Below, piece after piece: positions 46,091 to 54,638 of a stretch of DNA of 64,000 nucleotides; positions within the stretch are counted from its first letter, which is position 1, and the number at the start of each line of letters is the position of its first letter. The stretch is from Clostridium sp. UBA4548 (GTDB lineage Bacteria > Bacillota > Clostridia > Clostridiales > Clostridiaceae). The notes below the pieces were generated by a model. It did not search any database, had not been told where the DNA came from, and saw nothing but the letters and a program-made list of their open reading frames with translations. Location: positions 1 through 64,000 of the forward strand of contig NZ_DGLI01000025.1 in NCBI RefSeq assembly GCF_002387895.1, given 5' to 3'. The translations under genes were made by a program, and so were the position numbers.

Positions 46091-46690
46091 TTGAGTTATC
46101 TTGAATTTAATGATATTCAAATTGATGCCTTAAAGGAGGTTGGGAATATTGGTATTGGGAATGCAGCTACTGCCATGTCCCAACTCTTAGGGCGAAAAAT
46201 ACAAATAACTGTTCCAAAAGTTAATGTGATAAAACTTGAAGATGTTTTTTCAAGGATTGATGGAGAAGAAATAGTTTATGCTGTAATTGCACGAGTTTTA
46301 GGCGATACTCCTGGAAATATGCTATTTGTATTTGATAAAAAAACCATATTTAAAATAGTTGAATCTTTAGTAGGGGAAATGGGAGAAGAATTAAATGAGG
46401 TAGGTTATTCTGTTTTAGGGGAGATGGGGAATATTATTTTCACAACTTATATGAATGCTATAGGAAAACTAACAAATTTATCACTATTTCCTTCAGTTCC
46501 TGCTGTTACTAAAGATATGCTGTGTGCTATATTATCCACTACTTTTATTGAAGCTGGGCAGTATAGTGATAATGTTTTAGACATAGAAACAGATTTTGTT
46601 CAAGAAAAGGAAGAACTTAGAGGGAATTTTTACTTTATTCCCATGCCGGGTTCTTTAGAGAAAATACTAGAATCCTTAGGATTAAATTAA
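46091..46690 (+). CDS. cheC: CheY-P phosphatase CheC
   Basis: A 199-residue CheC-family phosphatase. Two copies of the active-site pattern are visible: ALKEVGNIGIGNAATAMSQL (about 12-31) and VLGEMGNIIFTTYMNAI (about 108-124), each with the Glu/Asn pair of an intact two-site CheC. It dephosphorylates CheY-P and partners CheD. The TTG at 46091 lies 7 bases from AGGGGGG and is preferred; a GTG at 46085 is too close to that site. Confidence 0.9.
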   Translation: MSYLEFNDIQIDALKEVGNIGIGNAATAMSQLLGRKIQITVPKVNVIKLEDVFSRIDGEEIVYAVIARVLGDTPGNMLFVFDKKTIFKIVESLVGEMGEELNEVGYSVLGEMGNIIFTTYMNAIGKLTNLSLFPSVPAVTKDMLCAILSTTFIEAGQYSDNVLDIETDFVQEKEELRGNFYFIPMPGSLEKILESLGLN

Positions 46691-46703
46691 TGGAGGTATA
46701 ATA

Positions 46704-47063
46704 ATGGCTAAAGTATTAATTGTAGATGATGCAACTTTTATGAGAATGATGATTAAGGATATATTGGAGAAAAATGGCTTCGAAGTAGTTGGTGAAGCTG
46801 GTGATGGTGCTAAAGCAGTAGAAATGTATAAGGCTGAAAAGCCAGATGTGGTAACTATGGATATAACAATGCCAGAAATGGATGGAATTGAAGCAGTAAA
46901 GGCTATAAGAGAATTTGACCCAGCGGCAAAAGTTATAATGTGCAGTGCAATGGGACAACAAAGTATGGTAATGGATGCTATAAGAGCTGGAGCAAAGGAT
47001 TTTATAGTTAAGCCATTCCAAGCCGATAGAGTTCTAGAAGCTATAAAAAAAGTAATAGGATAG
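46704..47063 (+). CDS. cheY: Chemotaxis response regulator CheY
   Basis: A 119-residue single receiver domain: acidic pair Asp8/Asp9, phosphorylation site Asp53 in TMDITMP, Thr/Ser switch in MCSAMGQ and Lys in VKPF. It carries the signal from CheA to the FliM/FliY switch encoded just downstream. The start follows TGGAGGTATAATA. Confidence 0.95.
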   Translation: MAKVLIVDDATFMRMMIKDILEKNGFEVVGEAGDGAKAVEMYKAEKPDVVTMDITMPEMDGIEAVKAIREFDPAAKVIMCSAMGQQSMVMDAIRAGAKDFIVKPFQADRVLEAIKKVIG

Positions 47064-47074
47064 GGGGGGATAAA

Positions 47075-47473
47075 GTGCAAGTTGTTGTTTTTGATATTGG
47101 CAATGAACAGTTTGCAGTAGAAACCAGTAAAGTACAAAGTATTAATGATTTAATGGAAATTACAAAAGTTCCAAAAGCACAAAATTATATAAAAGGACTT
47201 ATTAATTTAAGAGGAAATATAATAACAATATTAGATATTAATTTGCTTTTAGGTATGATAAATACCGATGCGAGGAATGATAATATTATAATTTTGAAAC
47301 TTGAAGAGGAGTTAGTAGGAATTACTGTAGATGCTGTTGATGAAGTAATAGAATTTGATGAAGAAAAACTGGAGAAAATTTATAATGATATGGATAAACC
47401 CTATAATAAAGGGATAATTAACTTAAAAGAAAGAATAATAACATTAATAGATTTTGATAAATTACTACAATAA
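47075..47473 (+). CDS. cheW: Chemotaxis coupling protein CheW (second copy)
   Basis: A 132-residue CheW domain (VVVFDIGNEQFAVETSKVQSI, YIKGLINLRGNIITILDINLL). It starts with GTG after TAGGGGGGATAAA. It is shorter than and clearly diverged from the first CheW (40706). Confidence 0.9.
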   Translation: MQVVVFDIGNEQFAVETSKVQSINDLMEITKVPKAQNYIKGLINLRGNIITILDINLLLGMINTDARNDNIIILKLEEELVGITVDAVDEVIEFDEEKLEKIYNDMDKPYNKGIINLKERIITLIDFDKLLQ

Positions 47474-47500
47474 AACTTAAGTGTAGAAATGAGGTAGGGT

Positions 47501-48496
47501 ATGGCAGAAGTTTTATCACAAAACGAAATAGATGCTCTTTTATCTGCCTTGTCTTCTGGTGATATAGAAGCTGATGAACTTCAGGGTGGAGAGGAAAAGG
47601 TTAAGGTTAAATACTATGACTTTAAACGTCCTCAAAAATTTTCAAAAGATCATATAAGAACGTTAGAGTTAGTTCACGACAACTATGCTAGAATAATAAC
47701 AAATTATTTAACAGCTCAGCTTAGGGCTAATGTTAAAGTAAAGGTTGAAAGTGTACAACAAATTACTTATGAGGAGTTCATTCACTCTATACCAAATACA
47801 ACTGTTCTTACTTTGTTCAAGATGCCGCCATTAAATGGACAAATTCTGTTAGAAACTAATGAAGAATTTGTTTTAAGAGTTTTTGATGTGTTAGCAGGTG
47901 GCAAGGGTCTTAAAAAACCTAAATTAAAAGAACTTACAGACATAGAGAAAAATCTTATCAGACATATAAATGAAGGATTAATATCAAATTTAAAGCTTGC
48001 ATGGGAAGATGTTATTGAGGTACACCCAGAGGTAGAAACTGTAGAAACTAATCCAGCATTAAATCAAACTCTTGCTCCTAATGAACCAGTTGCATTAATT
48101 ACTTTCACGGTAGAAATGTTTGGTACTAATATATTTATAAATATTTGTATACCATTTTTAAGCCTTGAAAAGGTACTAGATAAATTAGTAGTGCAATATT
48201 GGTTTAGTGAAGGTGATGATGAATTACAAAGGGAGTCTAGAGAAAAGTTAAACAGAAATATTAGAAAAGTAAGTATAGAGCTAAGTGCTATGTTAGGAAA
48301 TACTAGTATTACAGTGGGTGACTTTTTAAATTTAGAAATTGGTGATGTAATAGCTTTAGATAACAAATATGAAGATCCTATTGAGATTTATGTTGAGGAA
48401 CAGTTAACATATATGGCAAAGCCAGGATTACATGGCAAAAACAAAGCAATTCAAATTTTAGACTATATAGATAAGGATGTGGAGAATTATGAGTAA
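47501..48496 (+). CDS. fliM: Flagellar motor switch protein FliM
   Basis: A 331-residue C-ring protein. The N-terminal EIDALLSAL motif (LSQNEIDALLSALSSG) is the CheY-P docking peptide, the middle is a CheC-like fold, and the C terminus is a SpoA/FliN-like domain (about 255-325). It sets rotation direction with FliG and FliY. The start follows GAGGTAGGGT. Its stop codon overlaps the start of fliY (ATGAGTAA). Confidence 0.95.
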   Translation: MAEVLSQNEIDALLSALSSGDIEADELQGGEEKVKVKYYDFKRPQKFSKDHIRTLELVHDNYARIITNYLTAQLRANVKVKVESVQQITYEEFIHSIPNTTVLTLFKMPPLNGQILLETNEEFVLRVFDVLAGGKGLKKPKLKELTDIEKNLIRHINEGLISNLKLAWEDVIEVHPEVETVETNPALNQTLAPNEPVALITFTVEMFGTNIFINICIPFLSLEKVLDKLVVQYWFSEGDDELQRESREKLNRNIRKVSIELSAMLGNTSITVGDFLNLEIGDVIALDNKYEDPIEIYVEEQLTYMAKPGLHGKNKAIQILDYIDKDVENYE

Positions 48497-49607
48497 TGGA
48501 TTTCTTTCCCAAGAAGAAATAGATTCCTTGCTAAACGGTGGAGGTGGGGAACAAGCACCTATGGAAGTAGAGCGACTCTCAGACTTAGAAAAAGATTTAC
48601 TAGGCGAGGTAGGGAATATTTCCATGGGCTCGGCGGCTACAGCTCTGTCAACCATAGTAGGGCAAAAGGTGAATATTACCACACCAACTATTAGTATTAC
48701 TACGATGGAAGTTTTGAAAAGTACTTTTGAAACTCCAAATGTACTTTTAGATGTTAAATTCACTAGTGGAATTTCAGGTGGTAATTTATTAATAATGAAA
48801 ATTACTGATGCTGCAGTAATTGCAAATTTAATGATGGGTGGAAATGGTGAAGTTGAATCAAGGCTAGAACTTTCAGAACTTGAAATAAGTGCTGTTCAAG
48901 AGGCCATGAATCAAATGATAGGTTCTGCAGCAACTTCAATGGCTACAATGTTTAATAGGGAGGTAAATATTTCTCCTCCGCATTCAGCTATTATTGATGA
49001 GACTACAACCCCTGTTTCAGAAGATATAGACGAGCATGATGAAATTATTGCTATATCATTTAAAATGACTATCGGCACATTAATCGATAGTAATATACTT
49101 CAAATACTTCCATTAAATACAGGGAAAAAAATAGTTTCAATAATGATGGGTACAGAAGATCAAGAAAGTACTGCACCAACTCAACCTGATGTTAATCATA
49201 ATAGTATTACAAGTGATATGATGAATAGTGATTATAACACTGAAGTCGCTTACACCCATAAGGGTCCTGAGATTAATCAGAATCCAGTTCAAGTTAAGCA
49301 AGCGGCGTTCCAAACATTAAATGAAGTGGCGGTAAATAATATGCCTAAAAATATTGATTTAATTTTAGATGTGCCTTTAGATGTATCTGTAGAACTAGGA
49401 AGGACTAAAAAGAATATTAGAGATATTTTAGCATTATCCGCTGGCTCGTTGATTGAGTTAAACAAACTAGCTGAAGAACCTGTAGATATTTATATCAATG
49501 GCAAGAAAATAGCCTACGGTGAAGTTGTAGTTATTGATGAAAATTTTGGTGTTAAAATTACTGGTATTATTAGCGGAGAAGAGAGAATTAGAACTTTATC
49601 TAAATAA
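48489..49607 (+). CDS. fliY: Flagellar motor switch phosphatase FliY
   Basis: A 372-residue protein with a FliM-like N-terminal peptide (FLSQEEIDSLLNGGG), a CheC-like phosphatase domain with two active-site helices (LGEVGNISMGSAATAL and VQEAMNQMIGSAATSM), a low-complexity linker (about 215-275) and a C-terminal FliN domain (LDVPLDVSVELGRTKKNI). It is both C-ring component and CheY-P phosphatase in Gram-positive bacteria. The start overlaps fliM by 8 bases with GGAG just upstream, indicating coupled translation. Confidence 0.94.
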   Translation: MSNGFLSQEEIDSLLNGGGGEQAPMEVERLSDLEKDLLGEVGNISMGSAATALSTIVGQKVNITTPTISITTMEVLKSTFETPNVLLDVKFTSGISGGNLLIMKITDAAVIANLMMGGNGEVESRLELSELEISAVQEAMNQMIGSAATSMATMFNREVNISPPHSAIIDETTTPVSEDIDEHDEIIAISFKMTIGTLIDSNILQILPLNTGKKIVSIMMGTEDQESTAPTQPDVNHNSITSDMMNSDYNTEVAYTHKGPEINQNPVQVKQAAFQTLNEVAVNNMPKNIDLILDVPLDVSVELGRTKKNIRDILALSAGSLIELNKLAEEPVDIYINGKKIAYGEVVVIDENFGVKITGIISGEERIRTLSK

Positions 49608-49749
49608 TTATTTCATTTCAGAATTAAATTTTAGATTGATATTTTATAGCAATTTTTGATAAAACCCTAAACTTTACTGCTTAATATACGAATATAGAAA
49701 TATATCAAATTAAGTTAAGTAATGAATAAAAGATATTTTGTTCAACTTC

Positions 49750-49830
49750 TTTGGAAGGAATAATAGGTTTTGACAAAGTTTATTTTTAGAAAAAAAGTTA
49801 GTTCAAAGAAAAATAACCATTCCTTCCAAA
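49750..49830. repeat. 12-bp perfect inverted repeat upstream of flgM
   Basis: TTTGGAAGGAAT (49750-49761) and its exact complement ATTCCTTCCAAA (49819-49830) are 57 bases apart; the match continues imperfectly outward (CAAC.. and ..GTTG). The right arm ends 24 bases before the flgM start codon. It may be a large leader hairpin or the ends of a tiny mobile element. The rest of 49608-49854 shows no gene. Confidence 0.6.
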
Positions 49831-49854
49831 ATGTTGTTAAGTGGGGGAGAATTT

Positions 49855-50142
49855 ATGAAAATTAACAATACTAATAATATGAACAATATAAAGTACATTA
49901 ATAATTACAAAGCAAATGAAGAAAAATCTAAGAATACTTCAAAATCACAAAATGGTGACAAGTGTGAGATTTCTTCTATAGGGAAGGTTTTAAACCACTT
50001 TTCTATAGAAGAAAACAATTTAGGTATTAAAGATAATAAAGATGTAGAAATTATAAAGAAACAGATAGCTCAAGGTAAATATAAGGTGGACACAAGAGCA
50101 CTAGCAGAAAAGTTAATGTCTCATATGAAAGGAAAAATCTAA
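49855..50142 (+). CDS. flgM: Anti-sigma-28 factor FlgM
   Basis: A 95-residue protein. The N-terminal half is Asn-rich and probably unfolded; the C-terminal half (GDKCEISSIGKVLN... then IKKQIAQGKYKVDTRALAEKLM) matches the sigma-binding helices of FlgM. It would hold the flagellar sigma factor inactive until exported through a finished hook. The ATG at 49855 follows GTGGGGGAGAATTT; an upstream ATG at 49831 adds eight residues and has no site. Its presence fits the sigma-28 type promoters in this window. Confidence 0.88.
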   Translation: MKINNTNNMNNIKYINNYKANEEKSKNTSKSQNGDKCEISSIGKVLNHFSIEENNLGIKDNKDVEIIKKQIAQGKYKVDTRALAEKLMSHMKGKI

Positions 50143-50145
50143 TTT

Positions 50146-50559
50146 ATGATTTGGGACTTGAAGGTTGTTTTAAAGGAAGAAGTTAATATTGTTAAAGATT
50201 TACTTGACCTCCTTGAAAAGCAGCACAGCTACTTAGTTAATCAGGAGGTTTTTAATCTTGATGGTATAATACCAAAAATTGAAGATGTCAGCAAAATGTT
50301 GGCTAAGGAAGAAACTAAAAGAAGAGTTCTTACTGAAAATAGGAATATGTCATCTATAATTTTAGAGTTCAAGGAAGATGAAGAATTAAACAGTTTGTAC
50401 AACTGCTTACTTACTTTATTAGAAGAGATAAAAACTCAAAAATTTAGTAATGACTTGATAATAAAACAAACTCTTAGTTATACAAATTCCATGCTTAACA
50501 TGTTAAAACCAAGAAATGAAAATAACACCTATAATGGGTATGGGAAGTTTAAAAAATAG
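50146..50559 (+). CDS. flgN: FlgN-type flagellar export chaperone
   Basis: A 137-residue all-helical protein located between flgM and flgK, the classic position of FlgN, the chaperone for hook-associated proteins FlgK and FlgL. The sequence (EEVNIVKDLLDLLEKQHSYLVNQEVFNLD...) has the family's spacing of Leu/Ile heptads, and the tail is Asn-rich. It starts 4 bases after the flgM stop. The call rests on position plus weak family resemblance. Confidence 0.78.
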   Translation: MIWDLKVVLKEEVNIVKDLLDLLEKQHSYLVNQEVFNLDGIIPKIEDVSKMLAKEETKRRVLTENRNMSSIILEFKEDEELNSLYNCLLTLLEEIKTQKFSNDLIIKQTLSYTNSMLNMLKPRNENNTYNGYGKFKK

Positions 50560-50568
50560 GGGGGAATT

Positions 50569-52224
50569 ATGTCAGGATTATTTCAAACGTTAAATGTTTC
50601 AAAAGGAGCAATGTTTGCTCAACAACATAATATAAATGTAACAAGTCATAATATAGCAAATGTAAGTACTCCAGGATTTTCAAGACAACACTTAGTGTTG
50701 CAAACAGGAAGACCACAAACAATAATTGGTGCAGGACAAGTAGGAACTGGCGTGGTAGTTAATGAAGTACTAAGAACAAGAAATACTTTCCTTGATTATC
50801 AGATAAGAAAAGAGTCAAGCTACCTAGGAAATTTTGATGTAAGAGAACAATATCTTACTGAAATTGAAGGTATTTTAAATGAACCTTCGGATACAGGACT
50901 TTCAAAGTTGCTCTCTGATTATTATAATGCTTGGCATATTGTTGCAGGTAGTCCTGAGAAAACAGACTCAAGAGCTGTTTTAGCACAAAAATCCAAAGCT
51001 CTTACAGATGAGCTGAATCACACCTATAAAAAACTGACAGATGTAAAGATAAATGCTCAAGAAGAGATTGAGCATAATATTTATCAAACAAATACAATAC
51101 TTGAACAAATAAATATTGTTAATAAGGAAATAAAAACTGTTACTGTGGCAGGAAACAACCCAAATGACTTACTTGATAAAAGAGATTTGCTTTTAGATGA
51201 ACTAAGTTCTAAATTTGAATTTTCAAAAAAAGATATAGCATTAAATGGTATAAAGTTATGGCCAACAGGCACTAACTATGATGATAAGTTTATGCTGGTT
51301 GAAAATCAAGATATTGACGAAATTTTCAAGTTGCAGTATGTAACAACAGTTGGAAATGAACCATCTAGTTTTCCAGGAACAGTAGACATTATTTACAGAA
51401 ATAAGGATGGGGTAGATATAACTAAATCTATAGTTGTAGATGAACAACAATATAAGGATTTAGCTGAGTCTCATACCATATGGATTGATGAAAAGGGAGA
51501 GCCAGTTTCTGATGTGGATAAGATGATTTTCAGGCCTGACTCAGGTAAATTTGGTGGATTAATGTCTGTTCATACTGATGCAGATAAGTATATTGGAGAG
51601 TTAAATAAGCTAGCAAAAGCTATAGCTTATTCTACTAATGCAATTCATAACGAAGGATATGATGATACTAATTCCTTTTTTATTGATAAATCTGTTGCAG
51701 TAGCGGATAAAAACACAAAATTCGACGGAATAACTGCTGAAAACATTACAGTAAATGATGATATATTAAAGAATCCTATGTTAATACATACAGCTGCAGA
51801 TAGCAAAAGTGGTAGTACACACAATGAGAGAGCTATTGCATTAGCTCAATTAAGAGATTTTGCAATGGATATTACAAAGATGGATGGTAAGTATCAATAT
51901 AGTAAGTTTATGACTGATCACATTGATACAAGTACTGTTATTCCGACTAAAAAGTCAATTGTAGGTGGAGCTAAAGTAGAAAGTTATTTTAAAACCACGG
52001 TAAGTGAGCTAGGAGTCGAAGGACAAAGAGCACAAAGAATTGTAAAAAACCAAGGAGAGCTACTGGAGGGACTAGTTACAAGAAGAGCTTCGGTTTCGGG
52101 AGTATCTATGGATGAGGAAACTGTTAATTTAATCCAGTTTCAACACGCATATCAAGCTAATGCTAAAATGATATCAACAGTTGATGAACTTTTAGATGTT
52201 GTTATTAATGGTCTTAAAAGGTAG
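50569..52224 (+). CDS. flgK: Flagellar hook-associated protein 1, FlgK
   Basis: A 551-residue junction protein between hook and filament. The N terminus (LFQTLNVSKGAMFAQQHNINVTSHNIANVSTPGFSRQ) and C terminus (NLIQFQHAYQANAKMISTVDELLDVVINGL) are the conserved coiled-coil ends of rod/hook/HAP proteins. The start follows TAGGGGGGAATT. Confidence 0.95.
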   Translation: MSGLFQTLNVSKGAMFAQQHNINVTSHNIANVSTPGFSRQHLVLQTGRPQTIIGAGQVGTGVVVNEVLRTRNTFLDYQIRKESSYLGNFDVREQYLTEIEGILNEPSDTGLSKLLSDYYNAWHIVAGSPEKTDSRAVLAQKSKALTDELNHTYKKLTDVKINAQEEIEHNIYQTNTILEQINIVNKEIKTVTVAGNNPNDLLDKRDLLLDELSSKFEFSKKDIALNGIKLWPTGTNYDDKFMLVENQDIDEIFKLQYVTTVGNEPSSFPGTVDIIYRNKDGVDITKSIVVDEQQYKDLAESHTIWIDEKGEPVSDVDKMIFRPDSGKFGGLMSVHTDADKYIGELNKLAKAIAYSTNAIHNEGYDDTNSFFIDKSVAVADKNTKFDGITAENITVNDDILKNPMLIHTAADSKSGSTHNERAIALAQLRDFAMDITKMDGKYQYSKFMTDHIDTSTVIPTKKSIVGGAKVESYFKTTVSELGVEGQRAQRIVKNQGELLEGLVTRRASVSGVSMDEETVNLIQFQHAYQANAKMISTVDELLDVVINGLKR

Positions 52225-52238
52225 TAAGAGGTGAAATA

Positions 52239-53165
52239 ATGAGAATAACAAATAGCATGTTATCAACTAGCTTTCTAGGTGATATGAACAGAAATTTAGG
52301 TAATATGAGTAAGCTTCAAAAACAATTAACATCTGGAAAAGAATTTTCTAGACCTTCCGATGACCCTTTTAGAGTGGCGCGTTCCATGCAAATGTACAGT
52401 GAGATATATACTAATGAACAGTACAATTCAAATATAAAGGACACTCTTAATTGGATGGATACTACAGATACTGCACTAACTCAATCTACAGAATGCTTAA
52501 ATAGAATTCGGGAGCTAATGAATACCGCAGGGAATGCTTCCTACGGTAGTACACAGCTTACGGCTATTAAGGATGAAATAAATGAAAGAGTGGCAGAGTT
52601 TGCCCAAATTATGAATAGTACTTTTGATGGTAAGTATATTTTTGGAGGGGCTCAAGGTACGTCAAAACCTGTAGATGTAACAGTAAGTGGTGGTGTGAAC
52701 TCAATAAAAATAAATGCTTTAAATGAAGCAAATATAAATAAAAAATTAGAAGTGGAAATTTCTGCTGGTGTAACGGTAGAATATAATGTAAATGCTGCAG
52801 AGGTGTTCAACTTTGGAGGAACAACTAATGATTTGCCAGCTTTGTTTAATGATATTTTATCCCACTTAAGCAATTCAGCAGACCGGGATAAGATTATAGG
52901 TGTAGACTTAGAAAAAATAGATCAAGCGATTAACAACGTACTTACAGTAAGTGCGAAAAATGGTACTATTCAAAATAGAATGGAAAACGCAAAAAGCTTA
53001 AATGAGGCGCAAAATTTCAATATGGTGGAGATACTTTCTGATAATGAAGATGTAGATTATGTAGAAAAAACCATGCAGTTTGCTACAGTACAAACAGTAT
53101 ATATGGCTTCTTTGCAAACCAGTGCAAAGGTACTGCAACCAACTCTTCTCGAGTTTTTAAGATAA
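52239..53165 (+). CDS. flgL: Flagellar hook-associated protein 3, FlgL
   Basis: A 308-residue flagellin-like junction protein. The N terminus (MRITNSMLSTSFLGDMNRNLGNMSKLQKQLTSG) and C terminus (FATVQTVYMASLQTSAKVLQPTLLEFL) pair as in FlgL. The 'YIFGGAQGTSKPV' turn is typical of the family. It lies 14 bases behind flgK, with AAGAGGTGAAATA before the ATG. Confidence 0.95.
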   Translation: MRITNSMLSTSFLGDMNRNLGNMSKLQKQLTSGKEFSRPSDDPFRVARSMQMYSEIYTNEQYNSNIKDTLNWMDTTDTALTQSTECLNRIRELMNTAGNASYGSTQLTAIKDEINERVAEFAQIMNSTFDGKYIFGGAQGTSKPVDVTVSGGVNSIKINALNEANINKKLEVEISAGVTVEYNVNAAEVFNFGGTTNDLPALFNDILSHLSNSADRDKIIGVDLEKIDQAINNVLTVSAKNGTIQNRMENAKSLNEAQNFNMVEILSDNEDVDYVEKTMQFATVQTVYMASLQTSAKVLQPTLLEFLR

Positions 53166-53178
53166 TGGAGATAAATTT

Positions 53179-53604
53179 ATGAAGCTTACAAGCAAGTATC
53201 ACGAAACAATAAATTATGAAGAAAAAGAAATCATAACCTTTGAAAATGGCATTTTCGGTTTTGAAAGTCTTAGAAATTTTATAATTATACCTGTAGAAGG
53301 AAATGAATTGTTTAGTATTTTACATTCAATAGAAGATGACAGTGTTGAAATAGTTATAGTATCCCCTTTCGATTTTAAAAATGATTATGAATTTAAATTA
53401 AGTAATCAGTGTATTGAAAAGTTAAACATTAAAGAGGAAAAGGATGTTTTAGTTTATACTACAGCTACCCTAAACTCAGATATAAATAAAATTACAACTA
53501 ATCTTAAAGCTCCTATAATAATTAATGTATGTAATAATTTAGCCATGCAGATAATAATTGATAATGAAAAGTACAAAATAAAAGAACCACTTTTTAAGGA
53601 GTGA
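53179..53604 (+). CDS. fliW: Flagellar assembly factor FliW
   Basis: A 141-residue protein that in Bacillus binds flagellin and CsrA, freeing flagellin mRNA when flagellin is exported. The core ITFENGIFGFESLRNFIII (about 19-37) and the C-terminal 'LKAPIIINVCNNLAMQIIID' match the family. Its end overlaps the csrA ribosome-binding site (AAGGAGTGA), so production of the antagonist and its target is probably coupled. Confidence 0.94.
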   Translation: MKLTSKYHETINYEEKEIITFENGIFGFESLRNFIIIPVEGNELFSILHSIEDDSVEIVIVSPFDFKNDYEFKLSNQCIEKLNIKEEKDVLVYTTATLNSDINKITTNLKAPIIINVCNNLAMQIIIDNEKYKIKEPLFKE

Positions 53605-53609
53605 TACAA

Positions 53610-53825
53610 GTGTTAGTTGTAAGTAGGAAAAAGGGAGAATCAATACTTGTTGGTGATGATATTGAAATCACCGTAGTTAAGGCTGAGAATGGTACAGTTC
53701 GCCTTGCAATTGAGGCTCCAAAATCCGTTTCAATACTTAGAAAAGAATTAAGAGATGAAATAACTCTAGAGAATAAGAATGCAGTTTTAGTTGACAACTC
53801 AATTCTAAGGGGATTAAAGAAATAG
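53610..53825 (+). CDS. csrA: Translational regulator CsrA
   Basis: A 71-residue RNA-binding dimer. The sequence MLVVSRKKGESILVGDDIEI and the RNA-contact segment RLAIEAPKSVSILRKEL, with the conserved Arg, are intact. It starts with GTG at 53610, 7 bases behind AAGGAG, where the last bases of fliW lie. The likely main target is the flagellin leader at 56755-56789, which has two suitably spaced GGA sites. Confidence 0.95.
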   Translation: MLVVSRKKGESILVGDDIEITVVKAENGTVRLAIEAPKSVSILRKELRDEITLENKNAVLVDNSILRGLKK

Positions 53826-53840
53826 ATATGAGGTGCAAAG

Positions 53841-54200
53841 ATGGGGATTAGTGAAATTTATGTAGGAAGAGCTATAGAAGTTGATAACTATAGTTTAGTA
53901 AGTAAAAATGAACAAAAAGTAGAGTTGGAAAATAATCGTAACAATGAATTTGAATTTATAGGAACCAAAGATTATACAGATGAGGATGTTGAGTCTGCTG
54001 TAAGATACATTAATAGATTTTTTGGAGATAGTCATGCTATATTAAGATATGAAAGGCATGAAAAGTCAAATATTATGGTATTAAAATTAGTGGACGAAGA
54101 AACGCAAGAAGTTTTAAAAGAAATTCCACCAGAAAAGATAATTGATATGGTGAATAGAATTTGCGAACTAGTAGGATTGGCAGTTGATAAAAAAGCATAA
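53841..54200 (+). CDS. flaG: FlaG family protein
   Basis: A 119-residue protein with a variable N terminus and the conserved FlaG domain at 55-115 (AVRYINRF...LRYERHEKSNIMVLKLVDEETQEVLKEIPPEKIIDMV). FlaG proteins influence filament length in several bacteria. Placed between csrA and fliS, as in many Firmicutes. Confidence 0.88.
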   Translation: MGISEIYVGRAIEVDNYSLVSKNEQKVELENNRNNEFEFIGTKDYTDEDVESAVRYINRFFGDSHAILRYERHEKSNIMVLKLVDEETQEVLKEIPPEKIIDMVNRICELVGLAVDKKA

Positions 54201-54230
54201 TTGCTTTAAGCTGAAAGGAAAGATGTGAGA

Positions 54231-54620
54231 ATGTTAGCTTCTAATAATGGTTACAATGCTTATAAAAATAATAGTATTAATTTCGCATCTAAAGAACAGT
54301 TATTCTTAATGCTTTTAGATGGTGCAGTAAAATTTTCTAAGATAGGTAGTCAGGCTATAGCAGACAAAGAAATTACAAAAGCCCATGAAAACATTATTAA
54401 GACACAAAATATATTTTACGAATTAATGGCAACCTTAGATACTTCTAGTGGCGAACCTTGGCTAAATGATTTATTTAACATTTATGACTTTATAACTAGA
54501 AGACTAATTGATGCCAATATTAAAAAGGATTTAAAAATAATGGATGAGATAATTCCACTGATAGAGGATATTAGAGACACTTGGAATGAGGCCTATAGAT
54601 TATCTAAAAGTGGAAAATAA
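54231..54620 (+). CDS. fliS: Flagellin export chaperone FliS
   Basis: A 129-residue four-helix chaperone that caps the flagellin C terminus before export. The opening NGYNAYKNNSINFASKEQLFLMLLDGAVKF is typical. The ATG at 54231 gives the normal N terminus; a GTG two codons upstream is also open, and the AAAGGA site lies between the best spacings of the two. It is followed by fliD and fliT. Confidence 0.93.
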   Translation: MLASNNGYNAYKNNSINFASKEQLFLMLLDGAVKFSKIGSQAIADKEITKAHENIIKTQNIFYELMATLDTSSGEPWLNDLFNIYDFITRRLIDANIKKDLKIMDEIIPLIEDIRDTWNEAYRLSKSGK

Positions 54621-54638
54621 TTATGGTGGTGATATATT

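Noticed and set aside
49772..49800. TTGACA-like -35 upstream of flgM
   Set aside because: No acceptable -10 lies 16-18 bases downstream (AAAAGT only), so no promoter was called.
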